From contig DWWI01000127.1 of the NCBI GenBank assembly GCA_019119745.1, positions 1 through 20,722 of the forward strand: DNA of 20,722 bases, written 5' to 3'. The position numbers were made by a program, and so were the translations under genes. Shown here one piece after another: positions 7,851 through 15,436 of the stretch. Source of the DNA: Candidatus Mediterraneibacter gallistercoris. Its GTDB lineage: Bacteria; Bacillota_A; Clostridia; Lachnospirales; Lachnospiraceae. Numbering within the stretch: position 1 is the stretch's first letter; each line of letters opens with the position of its first letter. Under the pieces are notes generated by a model. That model worked only from the letters and a program-made list of their open reading frames with translations, made no database searches and had not been told where the DNA came from.

Positions 7851-9530
7851 TTAGTCCGCCTTCTTCCCCGGTACTTCGAGAATAGCACCTCTGTTGCCGG
7901 AAGTTACCATAGCGGCATATCTGGCAAGATATCCTGTCTTAACCTTCGGCTCTCTCGGCTGCCATTTTGCTTTTCTCGCAGCCATCTCTTCATCAGAGAT
8001 ATCAAGTTCCAGTTTAAGTTCCGGTATATTAATCTTAATAATATCGCCCTCTTCCACCAGTGCGATCGGGCCGCCTACAGCCGCCTCAGGCGATACGTGT
8101 CCGATAGAAGCGCCGCGGGAAGCGCCGCTGAAGCGTCCGTCCGTGATCAGGGCAACCGTAGAGCCCAGACCATACCCTGCGATCGCCGAAGTCGGATTGA
8201 GCATCTCTCTCATGCCCGGTCCGCCTTTCGGTCCTTCGTAGCGTATAACAATGACATCTCCCGGGTTGATTTTTCCGGTCTTGATCGCTTCTGTCGCCTC
8301 TTCGTCGCTCTCGAAGATCCTTGCCGGTCCTTCATGCACCAGCATCTCATCGCAGACAGCAGAACGTTTTACAACACTTCCGTCCGGTGCCAGATTTCCC
8401 TTAAGGACGGCAAGTCCGCCGGTCTCGCTGTACGGATTGTCGATCGGACGGATCACTTCAGGATTTAAGTTCTCGCATCCGGCAATATTTTCTCCCACTG
8501 TTTTTCCCGTAACTGTCATGCAGTCCAGATTTAACAGATTTTTCTTGCTCAGCTCATTCATGACCGCGTATACTCCGCCGGCCTCATTGAGATCCTCGAT
8601 ATATGTATGTCCTGCCGGCGCCAGATGGCACAGATTCGGTGTCTTCTCGCTGATACTGTTCGCAAAATCAATCTCAAAATCCATTCCGATCTCATGGGCA
8701 ATAGCCGGGAGATGCAGCATACTGTTCGTGGAGCATCCGAGTGCCATATCTACAGTCAGCGCATTAAGGATAGCTTCTTCTGTCATGATGTCGCGTGGTC
8801 TGATATTCTTTCTCACCAGTTCCATCACCTGCATGCCCGCATGCTTCGCGAGCTGCAGTCTTGCGGAATATACGGCCGGGATAGTACCGTTGCCGCGAAG
8901 TCCCATTCCCAGTGCTTCCGTCAGACAGTTCATGCTGTTTGCAGTATACATTCCGGAGCAGGAACCACAGGTAGGACATGCTTTATTTTCATACTCGCAC
9001 AGTTCCTCGTCAGTGATCTTTCCTGCCGCATGAGCTCCCACTGCCTCGAACATACTGGACAGGCTCGTACGCCCGCCCTTCACATGACCGGCAAGCATAG
9101 GGCCGCCGCTGACAAAGATCGTAGGTATATTGACACGTGCCGCAGCCATTAAAAGCCCCGGTACATTCTTGTCGCAGTTCGGGATCATCACGAGCCCGTC
9201 AAACTGGTGCGCCATCGCGAGTGCTTCTGTAGAATCGGCGATCAGATCTCTTGTGACGAGTGAATACTTCATCCCGATATGTCCCATGGCAATACCGTCG
9301 CACACCGCGATTGCCGGAACAACGATCGGAGTGCCGCCCGCCATTGCGACACCCATCTTGACCGCCTCGGTAATCTTGTCAAGATTCATATGCCCCGGTA
9401 CGATTTCGTTATAAGAGCTGACCACGCCGATCAGCGGTCTGTCAAGCTCTTCCTGCGTCATGCCCAGAGCGTTAAATAAAGATCTGTGGGGTGCCTGCTG
9501 TACGCCTTTTGTCACTGTATCACTTCTCAT
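7851..9530 (-). CDS. ilvD: Dihydroxy-acid dehydratase
   Basis: This 559-aa Fe-S enzyme dehydrates 2,3-dihydroxy-isovalerate and -3-methylvalerate to the 2-oxo acids of the valine and isoleucine pathways. Conserved features are NCDKNVPG (118-125), the [17 protein letters not shown] block (185-201), and [10 protein letters not shown] near the C-terminus. The region that reads TPCN in [2Fe-2S] enzymes is VPGH here (44-47), so that cysteine is absent. This resembles the oxygen-sensitive E. coli type. Cluster type is an inference from the motif. AGAGAGGA precedes the ATG. leuB lies 89 bases upstream and ilvB 35 bases downstream on the same strand. Confidence 0.97.
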   Translation of the reverse strand: MRSDTVTKGVQQAPHRSLFNALGMTQEELDRPLIGVVSSYNEIVPGHMNLDKITEAVKMGVAMAGGTPIVVPAIAVCDGIAMGHIGMKYSLVTRDLIADSTEALAMAHQFDGLVMIPNCDKNVPGLLMAAARVNIPTIFVSGGPMLAGHVKGGRTSLSSMFEAVGAHAAGKITDEELCEYENKACPTCGSCSGMYTANSMNCLTEALGMGLRGNGTIPAVYSARLQLAKHAGMQVMELVRKNIRPRDIMTEEAILNALTVDMALGCSTNSMLHLPAIAHEIGMDFEIDFANSISEKTPNLCHLAPAGHTYIEDLNEAGGVYAVMNELSKKNLLNLDCMTVTGKTVGENIAGCENLNPEVIRPIDNPYSETGGLAVLKGNLAPDGSVVKRSAVCDEMLVHEGPARIFESDEEATEAIKTGKINPGDVIVIRYEGPKGGPGMREMLNPTSAIAGYGLGSTVALITDGRFSGASRGASIGHVSPEAAVGGPIALVEEGDIIKINIPELKLELDISDEEMAARKAKWQPREPKVKTGYLARYAAMVTSGNRGAILEVPGKKAD

Positions 9531-9619
9531 CTGTCAATTCCTCTCTTTCTCTTATTATCTGAATATATCCCGGTTTCCCGCCGTTTTACTGCTGCCGGCT
9601 GTATGTCAGGCTGCTGCCA

Positions 9620-10705
9620 TTATTTAATATATGCACAGATCCTGTCTCCCATCTCTTTTGTTCCGATCTGTTTCATGCCGTCAGACATAATATCGATCGT
9701 GCGGTATCCGTCTCTCAGCACTGCGGATACAGCTTTCTCTACAGCTTCCGCCTCCTCGTCAAGATCAAAGGAGTAACGAAGCATCATAGCCGCTGACAGG
9801 ATTGTCGCAATCGGATTTGCAATCCCCTGTCCTGCAATATCCGGTGCCGAACCTCCGCTCGGCTCATAGAGTCCGAATTTTGTCTCATTTAAGCTGGCGC
9901 TTGCGAGCATTCCGATAGAACCTGTCACCATACTGGCCTCATCAGAAAGAATGTCTCCGAACATATTCTCTGTCAGTATCACGTCAAACTGGGCCGGATC
10001 CTTTACAAGCTGCATCGCGCAGTTGTCAACCAGCATATGTTCCAGTGTAACTTCCGGATAGTCTTTCGCCACATCCTCCACGACTTTTCTCCACAGTCTG
10101 GAAGAATCCAGCACATTCGCCTTATCCACGCTGGTCACCTTTTTCCGTCTCTTCATGGCAATGTCAAAGCCTCGCTTTGCAATTCTCCGGATCTCTGTCT
10201 CACTGTATGTCAGCTCATCCTTTGCCACGAGAACTCCGTCAACCTCTTCTGTGCTCCTCTTTCCGAAATAAAGCCCTCCGGTCAGTTCTCTCATGATCAT
10301 CATGTCAAATCCGCGATCGGCAATCTCCTCTTTCAGCGGGCACGCGCCCTTCAGCTCAGGATACAGCACTGCCGGTCTTAAATTTGCAAAGAGGTTCAGT
10401 CCTTTTCTCAGGGCTAACAGTCCGGCCTCCGGACGTCTGGATGGTTCCAGCTGATACCAGGGAGACGTTTTCGCGTCTCCGCCAATGGATCCCATCAGGA
10501 CCGCATCGCTTGCCTTTGCGGCTTCAAGCGTCTCATCTGTCAGAGGCACGCCGTTAGCGTCAATGGATGCTCCCCCCATCAAAAGCTGTGTATAAGAAAA
10601 GGAATGACCGTAAACCTCCGCGATCCTGTCGAGAACTTTCAGCGCCTCATCCACGATCTCTGGGCCGATGCCATCCCCCTTTATTACTCCGATCTTCATA
10701 TTCAT
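9620..10705 (-). CDS. leuB: 3-isopropylmalate dehydrogenase
   Basis: The 361-aa protein oxidatively decarboxylates 3-isopropylmalate with NAD in leucine synthesis. Motifs include [12 protein letters not shown] (5-16), [26 protein letters not shown], the TGGLYFGKR loop, and [12 protein letters not shown] with a C-terminal [14 protein letters not shown], all typical of LeuB and distinct from the type II IDH at 305-1501. Two Met codons lie at the start; the first (10703-10705) has GGAAGG at a usable 10-base spacing. It is the promoter-proximal gene of the leuB-ilvD-ilvB-serC-serA operon. leuA, leuC and leuD are not in the window. Confidence 0.96.
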   Translation of the reverse strand: MNMKIGVIKGDGIGPEIVDEALKVLDRIAEVYGHSFSYTQLLMGGASIDANGVPLTDETLEAAKASDAVLMGSIGGDAKTSPWYQLEPSRRPEAGLLALRKGLNLFANLRPAVLYPELKGACPLKEEIADRGFDMMIMRELTGGLYFGKRSTEEVDGVLVAKDELTYSETEIRRIAKRGFDIAMKRRKKVTSVDKANVLDSSRLWRKVVEDVAKDYPEVTLEHMLVDNCAMQLVKDPAQFDVILTENMFGDILSDEASMVTGSIGMLASASLNETKFGLYEPSGGSAPDIAGQGIANPIATILSAAMMLRYSFDLDEEAEAVEKAVSAVLRDGYRTIDIMSDGMKQIGTKEMGDRICAYIK

Positions 10706-10742
10706 AACCGCTCATCCTTCCAAATCTAAAATATCAATGTCT

Positions 10743-10771
10743 ATCATACCTCATTTCGGAAAGTGTTTCAA
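10743..10771 (-). promoter_or_regulatory. Sigma-A promoter of the leuB-serA operon
   Basis: On the minus strand TTGAAA (10766-10771) is separated by 17 bases from TATGAT (10743-10748). The expected start is near 10736, only about 30 bases before the leuB ATG. That leaves no room for a T-box or leader-peptide attenuator between this promoter and leuB, so any amino-acid control probably acts on initiation. Confidence 0.75.
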
Positions 10772-10782
10772 GTATTACGGGC

Positions 10783-10802
10783 AAAAAATAGAGGGCGCTC
10801 TA
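10783..10802 (-). terminator. Small hairpin with T6, possible backup terminator
   Basis: On the minus strand TAGAG (10802-10798) pairs with CTCTA (10793-10789) around a CGCC loop, followed by six T (10788-10783). The stem is only 5 bp. It lies between the stronger yajC terminator and the leuB promoter, so it could catch read-through. Confidence 0.35.
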
Positions 10803-10837
10803 AAATTTTCCGTGCCGGACTGTTATTATACAGCCAT

Positions 10838-10882
10838 GAAAAAACCGGATAAAAATCCGTCTATCGACTGATCTTTATCCGG
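10838..10882 (-). terminator. Intrinsic terminator after yajC
   Basis: On the minus strand CCGGATAAA (10882-10874) pairs perfectly with TTTATCCGG (10853-10845). It is followed directly by TTTTTT (10844-10839). It begins about 20 bases after the yajC stop codon. The loop is 20 bases. Confidence 0.85.
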
Positions 10883-10902
10883 CCACTGATCCTGTTTTTT
10901 CC

Positions 10903-11181
10903 TTACTCTGCACTCGGTTTTTCAATCTGAGCGATCGCCGCCTTCTGCATCGGGATGCGGCAGTTCTTATTATTTCCAAACTCAACGATTACATCATCAT
11001 CTGTAATATCAATGATCACACCATAGAATCCGCTTGTTGTCAGTGCTGTATCTCCCACTTCCATGGACGCCAGCATTGCCTGTACTCTCTTCTGCTCTTT
11101 CTTCTGAGGACGCATGAGCAGGAACCACATAAGTCCGATCACAACCACCCACAGAATCAGCATACTAGCTATTTCACCCAT
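10903..11181 (-). CDS. yajC: Preprotein translocase subunit YajC
   Basis: The 92-aa single-pass membrane protein is an accessory of the SecDF-YajC part of the Sec export machinery. A hydrophobic segment (about residues 5-22) is followed by MRPQKKEQKRVQAML, the family hallmark, and then a small beta-rich cytoplasmic domain containing VGDTALTTSGFYGVI. The length is usual. TAGGAGGAAA precedes the ATG. tgt lies 99 bases upstream, a linkage seen in many bacteria. A separate promoter in the gap suggests it can be expressed independently. secD and secF are not in the window. Confidence 0.95.
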   Translation of the reverse strand: MGEIASMLILWVVVIGLMWFLLMRPQKKEQKRVQAMLASMEVGDTALTTSGFYGVIIDITDDDVIVEFGNNKNCRIPMQKAAIAQIEKPSAE

Positions 11182-11220
11182 AATATATTTCCTCCTAACT
11201 TTCTATCCGGCAATAAGTCT

Positions 11221-11249
11221 ACTATACACAAAAACGTCGTTTTCTTCAA
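11221..11249 (-). promoter_or_regulatory. Probable promoter of yajC
   Basis: On the minus strand TTGAAG (11244-11249) is separated by 17 bases from TATAGT (11221-11226), in the 99-base tgt-yajC gap. The spacer holds a 13-base palindrome AAAACG-T-CGTTTT (11231-11243, plus strand), which could be an operator or chance. Confidence 0.6.
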
Positions 11250-11280
11250 GACTCTTTTGGAAAAACATGAAAAATGTCAT

Positions 11281-12408
11281 CTAATGCCCCATCATCCCGT
11301 CCAATTTCTTTTTCTTATATGCCTTATACTCGCCGGCATCGATAGCATCCCTGATCTCCTCCATCATTGTATTATAGAAATACAGATTGTGAAGGACGCA
11401 CAGACGCATTCCCAGCATCTCTTTTGCCTTGAGCAGATGCCGTATATATGCTCTGCTGTAACTTCTGCAGGCAGGACATCCGCAGCCCTCTTCTATAGGA
11501 CGGTCATCCAGTTCGTACTTTGCATTAAAAAGATTCATTTTCCCGTGATTGGTGTACACATGGCCATGTCTTCCGTTACGTGACGGATATACACAGTCGA
11601 AAAAGTCAACACCGCGATCCACCGCCTCGAGAATATTTGCCGGAGTACCGACGCCCATCAGATAAGTCGGCTTATTATCCGGCAGATAAGGAACCACAGC
11701 CTCCAGGATCCGGTACATTTCCTCATGGCTTTCCCCTACTGCCAGGCCTCCTACTGCATATCCGTCCAGATCCAGTTCTGTGATCATCTGTGCGTGAGCG
11801 ATACGGATATCCTCATATACGCCCCCCTGATTGATGCCAAAGAGCATCTGATGCGGATTGATCGTATCCGGAAGAGAATTCAGCCGGACCATCTCATCTT
11901 TACAGCGTTTCAGCCAGCGCGCTGTACGTTCTACAGAATTCTGGATATATTTCTTATCCGCCACGCTTGACGGGCATTCGTCAAAAGCCATGGCAATGGT
12001 AGAAGCCAGATTCGACTGGATCTGCATGCTTTCCTCCGGTCCCATAAAAATCTTTCTTCCGTCGATATGAGAATGGAAATGTACTCCTTCCTCCTTTATC
12101 TTTCGCAGGGAAGCAAGCGAAAACACCTGAAATCCTCCCGAATCTGTCAGTATCGGCTTGTCCCAGTTCATAAAGCGGTGAAGGCCTCCAAGTTTCTTCA
12201 CTATTTCGTCGCCCGGACGCACATGCAGATGATATGTGTTCGAGAGTTCCACCTGTGTTTTTATTGTTCTGAGATCATCTGTTGATACAGCACCCTTGAT
12301 TGCGGCGGCTGTCCCTACATTCATAAATACAGGAGTCTCGATCGTACCGTGTACTGTATGGAATCTGCCCCGCTTCGCCATTCCGTCTTTTTTCAGAAGT
12401 TCATACAT
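11281..12408 (-). CDS. tgt: Bacterial tRNA-guanine transglycosylase
   Basis: The 375-aa enzyme exchanges guanine-34 for preQ1 in tRNAs with GUN anticodons, in the queuosine pathway. Catalytic D89 lies in DSGGFQVFS, the nucleophile D271 in FDCVYPSRNGRHG, and the zinc ligands are C309, C311, C314 and H340 (CGCPAC...H). The base pocket reads GGLAVGE (220-226), the bacterial preQ1 form, not the LSGGE form of eukaryotic queuine enzymes. AAGGAT precedes the ATG. It sits 51 bases after the L,D-transpeptidase gene and ahead of yajC. queA, often a neighbour, is absent from the window. Confidence 0.97.
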   Translation of the reverse strand: MYELLKKDGMAKRGRFHTVHGTIETPVFMNVGTAAAIKGAVSTDDLRTIKTQVELSNTYHLHVRPGDEIVKKLGGLHRFMNWDKPILTDSGGFQVFSLASLRKIKEEGVHFHSHIDGRKIFMGPEESMQIQSNLASTIAMAFDECPSSVADKKYIQNSVERTARWLKRCKDEMVRLNSLPDTINPHQMLFGINQGGVYEDIRIAHAQMITELDLDGYAVGGLAVGESHEEMYRILEAVVPYLPDNKPTYLMGVGTPANILEAVDRGVDFFDCVYPSRNGRHGHVYTNHGKMNLFNAKYELDDRPIEEGCGCPACRSYSRAYIRHLLKAKEMLGMRLCVLHNLYFYNTMMEEIRDAIDAGEYKAYKKKKLDGMMGH

Positions 12409-12459
12409 ATTATTTATATCCTTATCTTCCTTGTCTGCTAATAAATTTCCGATTCCGGC

Positions 12460-14163
12460 TTAATTATGGATAACAACCGGAGTTCCCGCGCTGATCATGC
12501 CGAACAGCTGTTCTGCTTTATCATACGGCATATTGACACATCCGTGGGATCCGTTGGTCAGATAACGGTCACCGCCGAATGATGACTGCCATGTAGCGTC
12601 ATGGAACCCGTGTCCCTGCCACGTAAACGGCATCCAGAACGCAACCGGCGTCTCGTAACTCGGTTTTCCCGTAGCCGGATCAGTCTCTCCTTTCAGAGTA
12701 GAATCGCGCTCCGTATATAATATAGAATAAACACCTGTCGGTGTATCCCTTCCGTCTGCCGGAAGTCCTGTGACCACATCTGATTCCATCGCAACAGATC
12801 CGTCTACGATATACCACATATGCTGTGCCGCAATATCTACTTCTATATAAGTACTGCCCCAGTCCTGAGCGCTGTGCGAAGCCGCTTTCTGATTATAGGC
12901 AGGTTCTCTCTCCGCCACTTCACCGTTTTTGATGCTGTTTATCAGATTTTCTGTTTCTTTGTCTTCATCGACAGACCACCCGTATGTACCGCCGGACACT
13001 TCCGCGGACTTTCCAGTAGGCGTCGTGATCGATCTTGTTTTCCCGACCGTATCATATTTGCTGCCGAACTCTCTCATCCAATCTCTGACGGCATCCTCAT
13101 CAAAAGTGACATTCATCTTATCGTCATATGTGACCCATCCGGAAATCAGTTCTTTGTCTACTACTACTTTTTCATCCATCGGATAGGTGATGCTGGCTTT
13201 CAGATACGAATTCATCTCGTCACAGGCTGCCTGTACTTCCGGGGAATCCGACGTATAAGCAGGCATGACATAACATTCTTCATCCATCATATCAAGAGTA
13301 GGATTGAACTCGGAAATATACTGCTCGACCTTTGCTTTCAGCACATCCATATCCACTTTTGTACCATACTGTTCCTTTTTAACAACGAAAGAATTGCCGT
13401 CATATTCCGGGTGCGCCGCCACCGGATCTGTCTGCTCGGCGGTAACTGCCTGAAGATTTTGTATTCTCTCATCAAGTGCGGCCTCATCATACTCCACTTC
13501 AATAGAAACGTCCGCATTGGACTTTGAGAACAGGGATGTGATCCACAGAAGTTGGTTCTGCGCATCCAGAGCATCTTTCACCTGGGAGTTATCTTTATAG
13601 GCAAGAGATATTTCCGATCCCGTGATCACATCAGATGTGTTGTTCTGTTCAACTACGGTAAGCTCATAGTCTGCAACCTGTGCTTTCAGATATTCTTCCA
13701 CATCAGCAACTGTTTTTCCGGAAAAATCTTTTCCGTTAACTGTAGTATTCACAAGAAAATGGCTCATAAAAAACACGGAAACTCCAAGATAAATCACTGC
13801 CAGCGCACCGATAATACTTCCGGCAATAATCCACGGCTTTTTGCTCATCGTCTTCTTCACTCTCTTTTTCCCGGCTTTTCTTCTTTTCTTTCGTCTCCGT
13901 CTCACCGGTTTCACGGAAGGTTCTTCCGCATTCTCCTCATTTTTCTTCGGGCCATCCGTCTCATCTGCAGTATTTTCGTCTGTAATATCTTCAGACGGAA
14001 TTCCTTCATCTGTAGTTTCTTCTGCTATAGCTTTTTCATCTGTAATATTTTCATCAAAATCATCCGCCAGCTCTTCTTCAGGAACCTCTTCATATGTGCT
14101 GTCGTCTTTGATATCTATGTCTTCCTGATGTAATTCAGATTTAAGCTTTTTATTTCTGTCCAT
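12460..14163 (-). CDS. Membrane-anchored L,D-transpeptidase (YkuD domain)
   Basis: This 567-aa protein probably forms 3-3 peptidoglycan cross-links outside the membrane. Residues 1-83 are very acidic, with degenerate repeats around ITDE/TTDE/ITDEN. Residues 87-104 are strongly basic, and about 111-133 form one membrane segment, so the acidic tail should be cytoplasmic. The extracellular part (about 140-440) looks like PG-binding_4-type repeats. The C-terminal YkuD domain (about 444-567) holds H521 and the SHGCVN motif with C542 as nucleophile. GGAG precedes the ATG by about 13 bases. It is divergent from aroC and followed by tgt after 51 bases. Function is secure at family level; the tail's role is unknown. 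Confidence 0.93.
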   Translation of the reverse strand: MDRNKKLKSELHQEDIDIKDDSTYEEVPEEELADDFDENITDEKAIAEETTDEGIPSEDITDENTADETDGPKKNEENAEEPSVKPVRRRRKKRRKAGKKRVKKTMSKKPWIIAGSIIGALAVIYLGVSVFFMSHFLVNTTVNGKDFSGKTVADVEEYLKAQVADYELTVVEQNNTSDVITGSEISLAYKDNSQVKDALDAQNQLLWITSLFSKSNADVSIEVEYDEAALDERIQNLQAVTAEQTDPVAAHPEYDGNSFVVKKEQYGTKVDMDVLKAKVEQYISEFNPTLDMMDEECYVMPAYTSDSPEVQAACDEMNSYLKASITYPMDEKVVVDKELISGWVTYDDKMNVTFDEDAVRDWMREFGSKYDTVGKTRSITTPTGKSAEVSGGTYGWSVDEDKETENLINSIKNGEVAEREPAYNQKAASHSAQDWGSTYIEVDIAAQHMWYIVDGSVAMESDVVTGLPADGRDTPTGVYSILYTERDSTLKGETDPATGKPSYETPVAFWMPFTWQGHGFHDATWQSSFGGDRYLTNGSHGCVNMPYDKAEQLFGMISAGTPVVIHN

Positions 14164-14199
14164 CAGTCAATCTTCTCTCCTTTACCCAATCTCTTCAAC

Positions 14200-14228
14200 A
14201 TTATAGTACGTATAGTTCAAAAAGTAAA
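14200..14228 (-). promoter_or_regulatory. Possible promoter of the L,D-transpeptidase gene
   Basis: A perfect TATAAT lies on the minus strand at 14200-14205, with a weak TTTACT (14223-14228) 17 bases upstream. It is about 37 bases from the start codon. The -35 box is poor, so confidence is limited. No other feature is clear in the divergent spacer besides the aroC promoter. Confidence 0.45.
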
Positions 14229-14240
14229 GTACACTTACAC

Positions 14241-14270
14241 TTGTCAATAACAGGTATCTTCCTATATAAT
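14241..14270 (+). promoter_or_regulatory. Promoter of aroC
   Basis: TTGTCA (14241-14246) is followed after 18 bases by TATAAT (14265-14270); an overlapping TATATA gives a 16-base spacing. The start would be near 14277, about 35 bases before the ATG, with AGAAAGGAG as ribosome binding site. Confidence 0.65.
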
Positions 14271-14311
14271 TATTTTTATGTACAATTTCAGAAAGGAGAA
14301 CATCTATAATT

Positions 14312-15406
14312 ATGAGTGGTTCATCATTTGGTAAAATTTTCCGAATAACAACATGGGGCGAATCCCATGGTCCCGGAATCGGTGTCGTGATAGACGGATG
14401 TCCGGCCGGACTTGCGCTTTCCGAAGAACAGATTCAGAAATTTCTTGACCGCCGCAAACCGGGGCAGAGCAAATATACAACAAAAAGAAATGAAGCTGAT
14501 TCCGTAGAGATTCTATCCGGAGTATTCGAAGGGAAAACTACCGGAACTCCTATCTCACTTCTCGTTCGCAATCAGGATCAGCGTTCCAGGGATTACGGTA
14601 ATATTGCAGAGCTGTACCGTCCCGGACACGCAGACTATCCTTTTACAGAAAAATACGGGATCCGTGATTACAGAGGCGGCGGACGTTCCTCCGGCCGCGA
14701 AACAATCGGAAGAGTTGCTGCCGGCGCCGTCGCTTCTCTTCTTCTGGGCGAACTTGGGATCTCTGTCCGCGCGTATACAAAAGCAATCGGTCCCTTCGCA
14801 ATTGAAGAAAAAGATTATCATTATTCAGAAATAGAAGAAAACAGCCTGTACATGCCAAACAATGCTGTGGCAGAACAGGCCGGTGAATATATTTCTTCTC
14901 TCATGGCCGAAAGAGACTCATGCGGAGGCATTATCGAATGTATAGCCGACAGGCTCCCGGTCGGACTCGGAGAACCGGTATTTGAAAAGCTTGATGCTCT
15001 TCTTGCACAGGCAGTCATGTCCATCGGTGCTGTCAAAGGAGTGGAAATCGGTGACGGATTTAAAGCCGCACTGTCAACCGGCAGCCAGAATAACGATCCT
15101 TTCTTCGCTGAAGACGGACATATCTGTAAAAAAACCAATCACGCAGGAGGATCTCTGGGCGGCATGAGCGACGGTTCCAGACTGATCTTAAGAGCCGCTG
15201 TCAAGCCTACCTCATCCATCGCCAGGACACAGCACACCGTCAATACCTCCGGAGAAAACACCGAGATTACTGTGCTCGGACGGCATGATCCCGTCATCGT
15301 CCCCCGCGCAGTTGTAGTGGTGGAATCAATGACCGCGATTACTCTTGCCGATCTGCTCCTGCAGAATATGACAGCTAAAATGGAATATCTCAAAAAAATC
15401 TATTAG
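14312..15406 (+). CDS. aroC: Chorismate synthase
   Basis: The 364-aa enzyme converts 5-enolpyruvylshikimate-3-phosphate to chorismate, the branch point to aromatic amino acids, using reduced FMN. Family motifs are TTWGESHG near the N-terminus, RRKPGQS (48-54), the GGGRSSGRET segment near 122-131, NHAGGSLGGMSDG, and VKPTSSIARTQ in the C-terminal half. The length fits the family. AAAGGAG precedes the ATG with about 11 bases spacing. It is the only complete plus-strand gene here, divergent from the L,D-transpeptidase gene and convergent with the TGS/uridine-kinase gene, only 29 bases away. Confidence 0.97.
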   Translation: MSGSSFGKIFRITTWGESHGPGIGVVIDGCPAGLALSEEQIQKFLDRRKPGQSKYTTKRNEADSVEILSGVFEGKTTGTPISLLVRNQDQRSRDYGNIAELYRPGHADYPFTEKYGIRDYRGGGRSSGRETIGRVAAGAVASLLLGELGISVRAYTKAIGPFAIEEKDYHYSEIEENSLYMPNNAVAEQAGEYISSLMAERDSCGGIIECIADRLPVGLGEPVFEKLDALLAQAVMSIGAVKGVEIGDGFKAALSTGSQNNDPFFAEDGHICKKTNHAGGSLGGMSDGSRLILRAAVKPTSSIARTQHTVNTSGENTEITVLGRHDPVIVPRAVVVVESMTAITLADLLLQNMTAKMEYLKKIY

Positions 15407-15417
15407 TTTCAATATAT

Positions 15418-15436
15418 AATCTGATTCCAACAGATT
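15418..15436. terminator. Weak hairpin between convergent genes
   Basis: AATCTG (15418-15423) can pair with CAGATT (15431-15436) around a 7-base loop in the 29-base gap between aroC and the minus-strand gene ending at 15436. There is no T-tract after it on either strand, so a terminator role is doubtful. I see no better terminator for either gene. Confidence 0.2.

Noticed and set aside
8251..9033. Plus-strand open frame of 260 codons inside ilvD
   Set aside because: Fully antisense to a clear ilvD; low-complexity Ser/Pro/Arg-rich translation typical of a shadow frame.
10706..10735. T-box or leader-peptide attenuator before leuB
   Set aside because: The promoter lies about 30 bases from the ATG, leaving no room for such a leader.
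12820..13527. Plus-strand open frame of 235 codons inside the L,D-transpeptidase gene
   Set aside because: Antisense to a well-supported protein; no family resemblance.
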